Shown: positions 18,389 to 26,826 of the stretch, piece after piece
How the letters are laid out: each line of letters begins with the position of its first letter
How positions within the stretch are numbered: the first letter of the stretch is position 1
Source of the DNA: Burkholderiales bacterium
GTDB taxonomy: Bacteria; Pseudomonadota; Gammaproteobacteria; Burkholderiales; Burkholderiaceae_C
Direction of reading: 5' to 3'
Assembly (NCBI GenBank): GCA_947453625.1
Contig: CANGHK010000010.1
Location: 44,046 to 108,045 of the forward strand
Length of the DNA: 64,000 nucleotides
Translations under genes and position numbers: made by a program
Notes under the pieces: model-generated
The model's input: only the letters and a program-made list of their open reading frames with translations
The model's database searches: none
Told to the model about the DNA's origin: nothing

Positions 18389-19465
18389 TCAACCCGCCAG
18401 CACCGGGTAGTCGGTATAGCCCGCGGCGCCAGGCGTGTAGAAAGTGGCCATGTCCGGGGCGTTCAGCGCGGCGTCGCGCCGCAGGCGGTCGACCAGGTCG
18501 GGGTTGCTGAGGAAGGGCCGGCCGAAGGCGATCAGGTCGGCCTGCTTGGCGACCAGCGCCTGCTCCGCGCTGGCGCGGTCGAAGCCGCCGGCCAGCATGA
18601 ACGGCCCGTCGAAGGCGCTGCGCAACTCGGCTTTCAAGCCGGCGGGCACCGGCGGCGCCCCCATCGCCGAGTGGTCGAGCAGATGCAGGTACATCAGCCC
18701 CAGCGCCGACAGCGCGCGGGTCAGCGCCAGGTACTGGGCGTCGACATCGGCAAACGCGCCGGTGCCGTTGAAGACGCCGTTCGGCGACAGCCGGATGCCG
18801 ACCCGGTCGGCGCCGATGGCGTCGGCGGTGGCGCGGGCGACCTCGATGGCAAAGCGGTTCCGGCCCTCGATATTCCCGCCGTAGGCGTCGCCGCGCAGGT
18901 TGACGTTGGCGTTCAGGAACTGCTCGATCAGGTAGCCGTTGGCCGCGTGCAGCTCCACGCCGTCGAAGCCGGCGGCTATCGCCAGCCTGGCCGACTGCGC
19001 GAACTCCGCCACAGTCTGGGCGATGTCGTCCGTCGTCATCGCGCGCGGCGCGCTGTGTGGCTGCATGCCTTGCGTGTCGCTGTACATCTCGCCCGGGCAG
19101 GTCGGGTCGCTCGGCCCCAGCACCTGGGCGCCGGCCGGCAGGTTGGCGACATGGCTGACGCGGCCGGTATGCATCAGTTGCACGACGATCTTGCCGCCCT
19201 GGGCGTGCACCGCGTCGGTCACGAGCTTCCAGCCGCGCACCTGCGCGTCGTTGAACAGCCCCGGAATGCGCGCATAACCCAGCCCGTTGACTGAGGGCGA
19301 GGTGCCCTCGGTGATGATCAGGCCGGCCGACGCGCGCTGGCCGTAGTACTCGGCCATCAAGGCGTTGGGGGTGTTGGCGTCGACCGCCCGACTGCGCGTC
19401 ATCGGCGCCATGACCACGCGGTTGGCCAGGGGCAGCGAGCGCAGGTGACAGGGTTCAAACAGCAT
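18389..19465 (-). CDS. Old-yellow-enzyme family alkene reductase
   Basis: FMN-dependent ene-reductase of 358 residues (NemA/OYE family) reducing activated C=C bonds with NAD(P)H. The N-terminal strand NRVVMAPMTRSRA, the substrate-binding pair His173/Asn176 in HAANGYLIEQFLN and the tyrosine at 178 are all present. GRPFLSNPDLVDRLR near the C-terminus is the FMN phosphate site. ATG 19465 is chosen because MLFEPCHLRSLPL is the family's normal beginning; the frame upstream of it is Arg-rich and unlike the family. It is convergent with the ligase gene (22-bp gap). Confidence 0.94.
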   Translation of the reverse strand: MLFEPCHLRSLPLANRVVMAPMTRSRAVDANTPNALMAEYYGQRASAGLIITEGTSPSVNGLGYARIPGLFNDAQVRGWKLVTDAVHAQGGKIVVQLMHTGRVSHVANLPAGAQVLGPSDPTCPGEMYSDTQGMQPHSAPRAMTTDDIAQTVAEFAQSARLAIAAGFDGVELHAANGYLIEQFLNANVNLRGDAYGGNIEGRNRFAIEVARATADAIGADRVGIRLSPNGVFNGTGAFADVDAQYLALTRALSALGLMYLHLLDHSAMGAPPVPAGLKAELRSAFDGPFMLAGGFDRASAEQALVAKQADLIAFGRPFLSNPDLVDRLRRDAALNAPDMATFYTPGAAGYTDYPVLAG

Positions 19466-19613
19466 GGTGATGTCCTCGATCAAGATGGGGGGGTCGGTGG
19501 GGGCGCCTGGCCTGACGGCGGCGTGGCGGTAGGCGTTGAGGGCAGCATGGCCCTGCATTTCGCATGATAAATCCGCCCTCCGGCGGCGGCGCTTCGGCCG
19601 GCCGCGGGTGAGG

Positions 19614-21239
19614 CTAGCGCAGGATCCGCCTGAGCGCGTCGACCAGCGCATTGGGGTGGTCCAGTCCGGCGTAAGTGGGCGGGATGGCAGGGCCCGCGCC
19701 GAGCAGCGCGGCCACCGCCAGCCGGGCCGAATGGACCGAGTACTCGACGGTGTAGACCACGTCGTCAGGGATCTCGCAATACTGGCCGATCAGCGCAAGG
19801 CGGGCCGTGCCGGGCGGGATCACCTGCGGCCGATCGCCCGCGGTGCGTGGCATGAACTGGCTCGTCGTGTACGGCAGCAGGCAGGGAATGCAGCGCGCCG
19901 TCTCGAGCAGCGCCGGGATCTGGTCCTGTAAACCGAGCTGGGAGAAGACCTCGATGAGGATCTCGCGGCCGCTGCAATCGACCATCTTCTTGGTCACGAA
20001 GTCGCCGACCCGGTCCGGGTACAGCCCGTAACCCCACCACACGCCAGTGCCTTCGGGCTGTACCGCGTAGGCCGGTGAATGGTAGAGGTGGAAGGTCAGC
20101 ATCCAGCTCGAATCCTTCACCGTCACCAGCCCGCCGCGCCCGGCCGCGCTGCCGCTGAAGTCTTCCATCAGTTTGAAGAAGCGCGGGTCCTGGTCGGTCA
20201 CCGTGAAGGTGATCCACTTGGTTTGGTCGACCTGGCCGCAGAAGGTCCAGGGCCGACCGAAGGCGCGGTCTTTTTCGGCCAGTTGCTTCCACAGTGCCCA
20301 AGCACCGTCTGTTCCTTCGGTCCGCAAGACGGGCGCCGAGTCCATGCTCCCCAAGCTGGAGTCTGCGGTCATCGAACCCAGCGTGACGATGACCCGGTCG
20401 TTCGGGCCGACCTCGATCGCGTCGGGCTTGCCGTCGCGCAGGCAGTGGATGCGCTGCACCGTCTTGACCCCGGCGACCGATTCGAACTGCAGGTCGGTCA
20501 CCTGCACGCCGGTCTCGAAGCGAACGCCTTGTTGCGCCAGCCACCTGACCAGCGGTTTGATGATGCTGTCGTGGCCGTTGTGGCGCGTCGACTGGATGAT
20601 CTGCATCGTCTCGAGGTCGGGAAACAGCCGCAGGAAACGCAGCAGGTAGCGCCTCAGCTCGGCGGCGCTGTGCCAGGTTTCGAAGCCGAACATGCTGCAC
20701 CACAGGGCCCAGAAACAGCTCTCGAAGAATTCGGCGGCCAGGCATTCATCGATGCGCTTGGCGTCCAGGCTGGCCTCTGTTCCCAGCATCAGCTTGACCA
20801 GGTCGGCGCGGTCGACGTTGCGCAAGCCCCAGGCCGAGGCGTCGACGATCTTCCCGCCTTCGACCAGCCTGGCCCGGTCATACCAGGGCGTCGACTGCCA
20901 GAACTCGAAGATGTCCTGCGCCACCGACTTGTCAGGATCGTCGAGCGACGGAATGCCGTCGAGCAGTTCGTAGGTCAGCACATAGGCCGGCCCGAACATC
21001 CGGCTGCCGCGCATCGAGTAGCCGCGCTCGGCCGACCCGGCGGCGTCCAGGCTGCCGCCGACGCGCGAGGACTCCAGGATCCGGATGTCCTGGCCAGGGA
21101 CATGGCCATCGCGCAGCAGGTAGGCCGCGCTGGCCAGGCCGGCAATGCCTCCGCCCACCAGATGGCAGGTGAACGCTTGGGCGCTGCCGGCGCCCGCTGG
21201 TGGCCGGTTCGAAGCCGGCTGCGCAATCCCTGATGTCAC
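19614..21239 (-). CDS. ohyA: Oleate hydratase
   Basis: FAD-binding fatty acid hydratase of 541 residues that adds water across the cis-9 double bond of oleic and similar acids to give 10-hydroxy fatty acids. A dinucleotide-binding GGGIAG motif is at 29-34, followed by ILESSRVGGSLDAAG. Other family features are RGSRMFGPAYVLTYELLDGIPSL, MFGFETWHSAAELRRYL and, near the C-terminus, TSQFMPRTAGDRPQVIP. The start is GTG 21239, supported by a strong AAGGAGG six bases upstream and no competing ATG. It diverges from a WS/DGAT gene across ~260 bp, suggesting a joint role in fatty acid modification or detoxification. Confidence 0.93.
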   Translation of the reverse strand: MTSGIAQPASNRPPAGAGSAQAFTCHLVGGGIAGLASAAYLLRDGHVPGQDIRILESSRVGGSLDAAGSAERGYSMRGSRMFGPAYVLTYELLDGIPSLDDPDKSVAQDIFEFWQSTPWYDRARLVEGGKIVDASAWGLRNVDRADLVKLMLGTEASLDAKRIDECLAAEFFESCFWALWCSMFGFETWHSAAELRRYLLRFLRLFPDLETMQIIQSTRHNGHDSIIKPLVRWLAQQGVRFETGVQVTDLQFESVAGVKTVQRIHCLRDGKPDAIEVGPNDRVIVTLGSMTADSSLGSMDSAPVLRTEGTDGAWALWKQLAEKDRAFGRPWTFCGQVDQTKWITFTVTDQDPRFFKLMEDFSGSAAGRGGLVTVKDSSWMLTFHLYHSPAYAVQPEGTGVWWGYGLYPDRVGDFVTKKMVDCSGREILIEVFSQLGLQDQIPALLETARCIPCLLPYTTSQFMPRTAGDRPQVIPPGTARLALIGQYCEIPDDVVYTVEYSVHSARLAVAALLGAGPAIPPTYAGLDHPNALVDALRRILR

Positions 21240-21498
21240 GGCGACCTCCTTCGCTGCATCAAAACGATAGCCTGTGCCGATCCGACCGGCATATCTTGCG
21301 TCGGCGCAACAGCGCTTGAAATGACTTGGCGATGGCGCTGGCGTCGCTGGGGGCCGACCGCGTCGCGGTCAAGATTTGACATTCCTCGCTGTTGCCGCAG
21401 CATCGATAGGTTAGCCTGCCCGCGGGCATGCGCTGGGCTGGAACCGCTGCCTGTTCCTGGCCGGACTGCATCGTCACCAACCGGAAGCGAGTCGCGAC

Positions 21499-22932
21499 AT
21501 GAAGTCCCTGAGCGGAGTCGATGGATTGTTCCTGCACCTGGAGACGCCCGAGATGCCCATGCATGTGGCGTCACTGCACCTGTTCGACCTGCCCGACGGC
21601 TATTCGGGTGACTTTCACGCCGACGTCAAACGGCAGATGCGCAGGCGATTGCCGCTGGCGCCGGTCTTCACGCGCAGGCTCGCGAACCTGCCGCTGCAGT
21701 TTGCCAACCCGGTCTGGGTCGAGGCGCCTGAGGTCGACCTGGACTACCATGTCGCGCGCCTGACGCTGCCTGCGCCCGGCACGCAGGCGCAGCTCGAGGA
21801 CTGCGTCGGCGGCCTGCACGCGCAGCTGATGGACCGCCGCCGGCCGCTCTGGCGTCTCCATATCATCGACGGCCTGCACAGCGGCCAGGTGGCCTACTAC
21901 ATCAAGGCCCACCACGCCGCGGTCGACGGCCTGGCCGGTGTGCTGGTGGGTCAGGCCTTGTTCGACCCGGCCCCAGCTCCGCGCCGCATTCCCCGCCAGG
22001 CCAGGCCGCCTGCCGAACACCCCGGCATGGTCGAGCTGGCGGCGGCCGCGCTTCGGCACGACGGCGGGCAATACCTCGAACTGGCGCGGCAACTGCCCGA
22101 CGCCTTGAAGACGCTGACCGGCCTGTTCAATGGCCCGGTCGACCCGACCCGCGGCCGGCTCGGGCAGAACTTTGCGTTCGGACCGCGGACGCCGCTCAAC
22201 CTGCCCATCACCGGCGAGCGCGGCTTCGCCGCGGTGTCGATCCCCCTGGCCACGCTCAAGGCCTTGGCGCTGGTGCACCAGGCCAAGCTCAACGACATCG
22301 TGCTGGCCCTGTGCAGTGGAGCGCTGCGACGCTACCTGGCGCAGCACGGTGGCATCCCGGACAAGCCGCTGATCGCGACGATGCCGATTTCGCTGCGCGA
22401 GGCCGGCAACACGGAGTACCGGACGCAGGCCACCTTGAGCCTGGTGAGCCTGAACACCACGATCGCCAACCCGGTCAAGCGCCTGCACGCGATCCGCGAC
22501 GCTGCCGGCGCCGTCAAGGCGCTGGCCCAGCGTGCCAGGCGGGTGATCCCGACCGACTTCCCCTCGGTAGGCCTGCCCTGGGTGCTGCGCGGCCTGGGCG
22601 CGCTCTACGGTCGGTCGGGGATCACCCGGGCGATGCCACCCATCGCCAACGTGGTGATCTCCAACGTGCCCGGGCCTGCCGCGCCGCTCTACCTGGCCGG
22701 CGCACGCATGGCCAGCTACTGGCCGCTGTCCATCGTCGTCCATGGCATAGGTGTCAACATCACCGTCATGAGCTATGCCGGCGCGATGGGTTTCGGCATC
22801 GTCACCGCGCGCAACGCCGTGCCCGACGCGCGTGAATTGTCGGCCGCCTTGCTGGCGGCGCTGGACGAACTGGTGGCCGGCAACGTGGCTGCGGGTCCGG
22901 TGCGCCGCCGTGCGCGGGCGCTGCCGGGCTGA
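21499..22932 (+). CDS. Wax ester synthase/diacylglycerol acyltransferase (WS/DGAT)
   Basis: WS/DGAT-family O-acyltransferase of 477 residues, joining acyl-CoA to fatty alcohols or diacylglycerol to make wax esters or triacylglycerol storage lipid. The catalytic motif HHxxxDG is intact as HHAAVDG (138-144). The N-terminus MKSLSGVDGLFLHLETPEMPMH and the later NVVISNVPGPAAPLYLAGAR and WPLSIVVHGIGVNITVMSYAG are family signatures. It is transcribed away from ohyA and converges on a second WS/DGAT gene with a 32-bp gap. The two proteins are clearly different in sequence, so this is not a recent duplication. Confidence 0.94.
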   Translation: MKSLSGVDGLFLHLETPEMPMHVASLHLFDLPDGYSGDFHADVKRQMRRRLPLAPVFTRRLANLPLQFANPVWVEAPEVDLDYHVARLTLPAPGTQAQLEDCVGGLHAQLMDRRRPLWRLHIIDGLHSGQVAYYIKAHHAAVDGLAGVLVGQALFDPAPAPRRIPRQARPPAEHPGMVELAAAALRHDGGQYLELARQLPDALKTLTGLFNGPVDPTRGRLGQNFAFGPRTPLNLPITGERGFAAVSIPLATLKALALVHQAKLNDIVLALCSGALRRYLAQHGGIPDKPLIATMPISLREAGNTEYRTQATLSLVSLNTTIANPVKRLHAIRDAAGAVKALAQRARRVIPTDFPSVGLPWVLRGLGALYGRSGITRAMPPIANVVISNVPGPAAPLYLAGARMASYWPLSIVVHGIGVNITVMSYAGAMGFGIVTARNAVPDARELSAALLAALDELVAGNVAAGPVRRRARALPG

Positions 22933-22964
22933 GCGCCGGCACCAGCCAGCGCCTGCGGGCCGGC

Positions 22965-24413
22965 TCAGATCGCCCAGGGCAGCAGCAGCGTCAGCAGCAG
23001 CAGGCGCTCGAACTCCGGCGCGAAGCGGTCTATGATTTTCTGCGGGTCGGCGCAGCGCTGCTCGTCGGTGATCAGGCCGAACTGCACGGCCCCGGCATAC
23101 GAGACGATGCTGACGCCGATGCCGACGTCGCCCGACGACGGCACCCAGAAGATGCTCTGCCGCAAGGTGGAACCGCAGAGCACGACGGGCTCGGCAGGGC
23201 CGGGCACATTCGTCATCACCGCCGTCGTCTTCTGCAGGAAGACGTTGGACAGCGTGTCCTGCAAGGCCTTGGTCAGCACACCCGACACTGCCAACAGCGC
23301 GTAGGCCAGCAGCGGTTGGTAGCTGTCCTTGAGCTCGTGCATGCGCTGGCGGACCGCGTACAGTCGTTCTACCGGGTTGGTGATGCCTATCGGCAACACC
23401 ACCGGCGCCAAGCCGAAGCGGTTGCCCAGTTGCCAGGCCCCCTCCAGTGGCCGCAGGTTGACCGGCACCATCGCGCGTATCTCCTTGCCGGCCGGATCAT
23501 CCCCCCGCTCGCGCAGGTAGTGGCCTATCGCACCCGCCACGCAGCACAGCAGCACGTCGTTGACCGAGCATTGCATCGCCTTGCCGACTGCCTTGACCTG
23601 TTCCAGCGGCAAGGGCTCGCACCAGGCGACGGCTTTGCGGCCGCTGAGCTTGCCCTTCAGCAGGGTCGGCGAATCGTTGGACAGCAGTGCCAGCGCAGCG
23701 GCGTCGCGCAGCAGATGGATGCCGCTGCGCGCCAGGTCCACCGTGGCCCGCAGCGGCTCCTGCGGGTGGGCCAGGAAGTCCATCGCCTGGGCGATGCCGT
23801 CGCCGTACATGCCTATGCCCTTGACGGCGATGTCGGTCAGCGGCTTGACGACGGCGTCGGCCAGCCAGTCGTGTTCGTCGCCATGTTCCGGCTGCGCCGG
23901 CCGGTGGTGGTCGTGCGGCGGGTGATCCTGCGGGTGCAGGTCGACGCCACCGTCGGCCACCGACAGCAGCACCGCGTTCAGCGCGATGCCGTCGGCGATG
24001 CAGTGGTGCATGCGGACGATGACCGCGCTGCCGTCCTCGTAATGCTCGATCAGGTGCATCTGCCAGAGCGGGTGGTCGTGGTCCAGCGGCTGGGCCGCGA
24101 GTTCGGCGGCTCGCGCCTTCAGCGCGTCGCGTTCGCCCTGGCCCGCGGCCGGCGACAGCGTCTCGCGCAGCACATGCCGCTTGATGTCGAAATCCGCGTC
24201 GTCCACCCAGTAGGACATCACGCTGTCCTGCACCACCTTCTGGCGGAAGCGGTCGTAGCGCAGCAGCCGGGTTCGCAAGCGCCGGCACAGCGCCGGGTAG
24301 TCGAGGGCCGGGCTCAGCAGCCAGACCCCGACGATCATCATCAGGTTGGTCGGGCTGTCCATGCGCAGCCAGGCGGTGTCGACGCGTGACATGCGTACCG
24401 AAGTCTCGGTCAT
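22965..24413 (-). CDS. Second WS/DGAT acyltransferase, with a His-rich insert
   Basis: WS/DGAT-family acyltransferase of 482 residues. The catalytic HHCIADG is at 136-142, followed later by AVMTNVPGPAEPVVLCGSTL and GIGVSIVSYAGAVQFGLITD. Right after the motif, about residues 160-182, lies a His/Asp/Pro-rich insert (HPQDHPPHDHH and more) that the first copy lacks. ATG 24413 is preferred over an upstream start 20 codons earlier because MTETSVRMSRVDTAWLRMD is the usual family N-terminus. It is convergent with the first WS/DGAT gene and divergent from the MOSC gene. Confidence 0.93.
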   Translation of the reverse strand: MTETSVRMSRVDTAWLRMDSPTNLMMIVGVWLLSPALDYPALCRRLRTRLLRYDRFRQKVVQDSVMSYWVDDADFDIKRHVLRETLSPAAGQGERDALKARAAELAAQPLDHDHPLWQMHLIEHYEDGSAVIVRMHHCIADGIALNAVLLSVADGGVDLHPQDHPPHDHHRPAQPEHGDEHDWLADAVVKPLTDIAVKGIGMYGDGIAQAMDFLAHPQEPLRATVDLARSGIHLLRDAAALALLSNDSPTLLKGKLSGRKAVAWCEPLPLEQVKAVGKAMQCSVNDVLLCCVAGAIGHYLRERGDDPAGKEIRAMVPVNLRPLEGAWQLGNRFGLAPVVLPIGITNPVERLYAVRQRMHELKDSYQPLLAYALLAVSGVLTKALQDTLSNVFLQKTTAVMTNVPGPAEPVVLCGSTLRQSIFWVPSSGDVGIGVSIVSYAGAVQFGLITDEQRCADPQKIIDRFAPEFERLLLLTLLLPWAI

Positions 24414-24780
24414 CAGACCCCTCCAAGAAAGCGCTGTGCGTGAACCGCGCCGGGCTGGCGCGCTGTCCGGCATTTGACGGTCGGCACTCGCCGTGGCCGT
24501 TGACCGGGCTCAAGAATCGCAAGACATCGCAGGGGCGCAGGCGGCTGCGGCGCCTGCCGCTTTGGCCTTGGTCCGTGCTTGATCAGCCCGCTGTGTCGTC
24601 CGACCCTGGCCAGCGCGTCTATGGGCCGGTCGAGGGCGACGCCCTGGTGGAATCCAACCGCCGGACCGGCCGATACCGGGTGTGCTGGCCGCGGGGCTGC
24701 GGCGCGCCGCTGCCGGTCGGCCATGGTCCAATCGCGCCCGCCGGCCCTGCACCGGCCCCGCCAGCGACAAACCATCCGCC
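24414..24780. other. Divergent intergenic region without recognisable gene
   Basis: This 367-bp stretch separates the second WS/DGAT gene from the MOSC gene and must hold promoters for both. Open frames exist on both strands but show no recognisable protein motif and look like GC-rich background. TTGACC-like and TTGACG-like hexamers occur near 24473 and 24498, but I cannot pair them convincingly with -10 boxes. Confidence 0.6.
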
Positions 24781-25335
24781 ATGACCGACCACGATCTGCG
24801 CCACCTGACCCGACAATTCGCCGCCACCGGCCGCATCGACGCCATCGGCCTGAGGCCGTCGCGCGGCGCGGTGATGCTGGCGGTGGACAGTGCCGAGGCG
24901 CTGGCCGGCCAGGGCTTGCGCGGCGACCGCAGCGTGCGCAGCCGGCCTGCGGGTCCGGCGGCCGGCGGCAAGCGCCAGGTCACGCTGTTGCAGGCCGAGC
25001 ACCTGCCGGTGATCGCCGCGCTGGCCGGCCGATCGATGCCGCTGGACCCGCTGGGCCTGCGCCGCAACCTGGTGGTCTCGGGTCTCAACCTGCTGGCGGC
25101 CCGATCGCTTTTCAAGGACCAGCCGCTGCGGCTGTGCATCGCTGCGGCTGATGCCGGTGAGGACGACGGCGTGCTGCTGGAGATCACCGGCCCCTGCGAG
25201 CCCTGTTCGAAGATGGAAGCGCTGCTGGGGCCGGGCGGCTACAACGCCATGCGCGGTCATGGCGGCGTGACCGCGCGCGTGCTGCGCGGCGGCCTGTTGC
25301 GTGTGGGTGACGCGGTGGTCTGCCGCCCGGCGTGA
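24781..25335 (+). CDS. MOSC domain-containing protein
   Basis: Small MOSC protein of 184 residues. MOSC domains bind or transfer molybdenum cofactor/sulfur; small members (YiiM-like) support reduction of N-hydroxylated compounds. Core motifs are [27 protein letters not shown] and [12 protein letters not shown], the last containing the conserved cysteine of the family, followed by [14 protein letters not shown] 24781 begins a typical N-terminus ([11 protein letters not shown]); upstream in-frame sequence is low-complexity. It is apparently a single gene, convergent with the Pot-type operon. Confidence 0.88.
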   Translation: MTDHDLRHLTRQFAATGRIDAIGLRPSRGAVMLAVDSAEALAGQGLRGDRSVRSRPAGPAAGGKRQVTLLQAEHLPVIAALAGRSMPLDPLGLRRNLVVSGLNLLAARSLFKDQPLRLCIAAADAGEDDGVLLEITGPCEPCSKMEALLGPGGYNAMRGHGGVTARVLRGGLLRVGDAVVCRPA

Positions 25336-25371
25336 TCCCTCGCGAGCGCTCGAGCGCGGGCCAACCGCTGA

Positions 25372-26163
25372 TCAGACGTCTTGCCCGGCGCGCCGGGCGC
25401 GCCGCTGCACCGCCTGCATGCCCAGGAACAAGGCGGTCGAGAAGACGATCATGATCGAGGCCACGGCGGTCAGCGCCGGGGTGATGCTGTCGCGCAGGCC
25501 CGAGAACATCTCGCGCGGCAGCGTGCGCTGCTCGGGGCCGGCGATCAGCAGCGCGATCACCACGTCGTCGAACGACGCGGCGAAGGCGAACAAGGCGCCC
25601 GAGGCCATCGCCGGTGTGATGGCCGGCAGCGTGACACGCCAGAAGGTGGTGGCCGGCGTGGCGCCGCAGGCCGCCGCGGCGCGTGCCAGGTTGGGGTCGA
25701 GCAACTCGACCGCGGTGAGCACCGGCACCACGACGAAGGGCACCGCGATCACCGTGTGCGCCAGGATCAGCCCGGCATAGCTGCCGGTCAGCGCCAGCGG
25801 GGCCAGGAAGAAGTACGAGCCCACCGCCACCAGGATCACCGGCACGATCATCGGCGACAGCATCAGCAGCTTGAGCGCGGTCACCAGCGGCCCACGCTGG
25901 CGCGCCAGGCCCAGCGCGGCCAGCGTGCCCAGCAGCAGCGCCAGCGCCGTGGCCACGCTGCCGACGAACAGCGAGTTGGCCAGCGCCGCCAGCCACTTGC
26001 CGCCGCCCAGCACCTCGCCGTACCAGCGCAGCGACAGCCCCGGCAGCGGGTAGGTCAGGAAGGAGCCGCTGGAAAACGACAGCGGCACGATCGCCGCGAT
26101 CGGCACCAGCAGGAAGGCCAGCACCGCGGCGCACCAGGCGCGGAACAGCCAGCGGCGGATCAT
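25372..26163 (-). CDS. ABC transporter permease, PotC-like (polyamine/opine type)
   Basis: Inner-membrane permease of 263 residues with about six transmembrane segments. Family motifs include SFSSGSFLTYPLPGLSLRWY after the first helix and the EAA loop ARAAAACGATPATTFWRVTLP. ATG 26163 overlaps the stop of the embedded HAD gene by 4 bp (ATGA), so the two are coupled. It is the last gene of the transporter operon. The spermidine/putrescine subfamily is clear; the actual substrate is not. Confidence 0.9.
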   Translation of the reverse strand: MIRRWLFRAWCAAVLAFLLVPIAAIVPLSFSSGSFLTYPLPGLSLRWYGEVLGGGKWLAALANSLFVGSVATALALLLGTLAALGLARQRGPLVTALKLLMLSPMIVPVILVAVGSYFFLAPLALTGSYAGLILAHTVIAVPFVVVPVLTAVELLDPNLARAAAACGATPATTFWRVTLPAITPAMASGALFAFAASFDDVVIALLIAGPEQRTLPREMFSGLRDSITPALTAVASIMIVFSTALFLGMQAVQRRARRAGQDV

Positions 26164-26822
26164 GGTGCGCCTCCGGCCTTGAATCCCCAGACCTCGGCCG
26201 CCAGCAGCGCCTGCACTTCGGCCAAGGTGTGCACCACAGCATCGGCACCGGCGGCCTGCAGCCGCGCGGCGGGCGTCATCGCCGCGAAGCCTATCGCGCG
26301 CATGCCGGCGGCCTTGGCCGCGGTGATGCCAGTGGGCGTGTCCTCGACCACCGTGGTGCGGCGCGGCTCGGCGCCCATCGTGCGCGCGGCATGCAGGAAC
26401 AGGTCGGGCGCCGGCTTGGGGTGTGGCACGTCGTCGGCCGTGAAGATGCGGCCGGCAAAGCGCGGCAGCAGGCCGGTGTGGCCTAGCGTGAAGTTGACCT
26501 TGGCGTGGTTGCCGTTGGAGGCGACGCAAAACGGTTGTTGCAGCGTGTCGAGCAACTGCTCGATGCCCGGCACCACCGTCAGTCCGGCGCGGAACGCGTC
26601 CCGGGTGCGGCGGCCCATCTCGGGCAGGAACCCGTCCGGCACCTCGCCGCCCAGCATGTCGCGCACCTTGACCATGCCCGCAGCGATCGAGGCGCCGATG
26701 AACAGCTCGACGGCCTCGTCGAAGCTCAGCGCCACGCCGCGCTCATTCAGCATCTCGACCAGCACCTGGTGGCTCAGCCGCTCGCTGTCCACGAGCACGC
26801 CGTCGCAGTCGAAGATCACCAC
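26160..26822 (-). CDS. HAD-superfamily hydrolase (beta-phosphoglucomutase-like)
   Basis: Cytosolic HAD subfamily IA phosphatase-like enzyme of 220 residues. Motif I DCDGVLVDSE begins at residue 5, motif II is the Ser in CVASNG, motif III the Lys in HPKPAPD, and motif IV the acidic pair in VVEDTPTG. It starts with GTG four bases after the stop of the upstream permease gene and overlaps the downstream permease, so it is embedded in the transporter operon. That position implies it acts on the imported solute or a phosphorylated derivative, but the substrate is unknown. Confidence 0.88.
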   Translation of the reverse strand: MVIFDCDGVLVDSERLSHQVLVEMLNERGVALSFDEAVELFIGASIAAGMVKVRDMLGGEVPDGFLPEMGRRTRDAFRAGLTVVPGIEQLLDTLQQPFCVASNGNHAKVNFTLGHTGLLPRFAGRIFTADDVPHPKPAPDLFLHAARTMGAEPRRTTVVEDTPTGITAAKAAGMRAIGFAAMTPAARLQAAGADAVVHTLAEVQALLAAEVWGFKAGGAP

Positions 26823-26826
26823 GGCG

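Noticed and set aside
25343..25352. Palindrome CGAGCGCTCG between the MOSC and PotC-like genes as a terminator
   Set aside because: Stem too short and no T-run on either side; such palindromes are frequent at this GC content.
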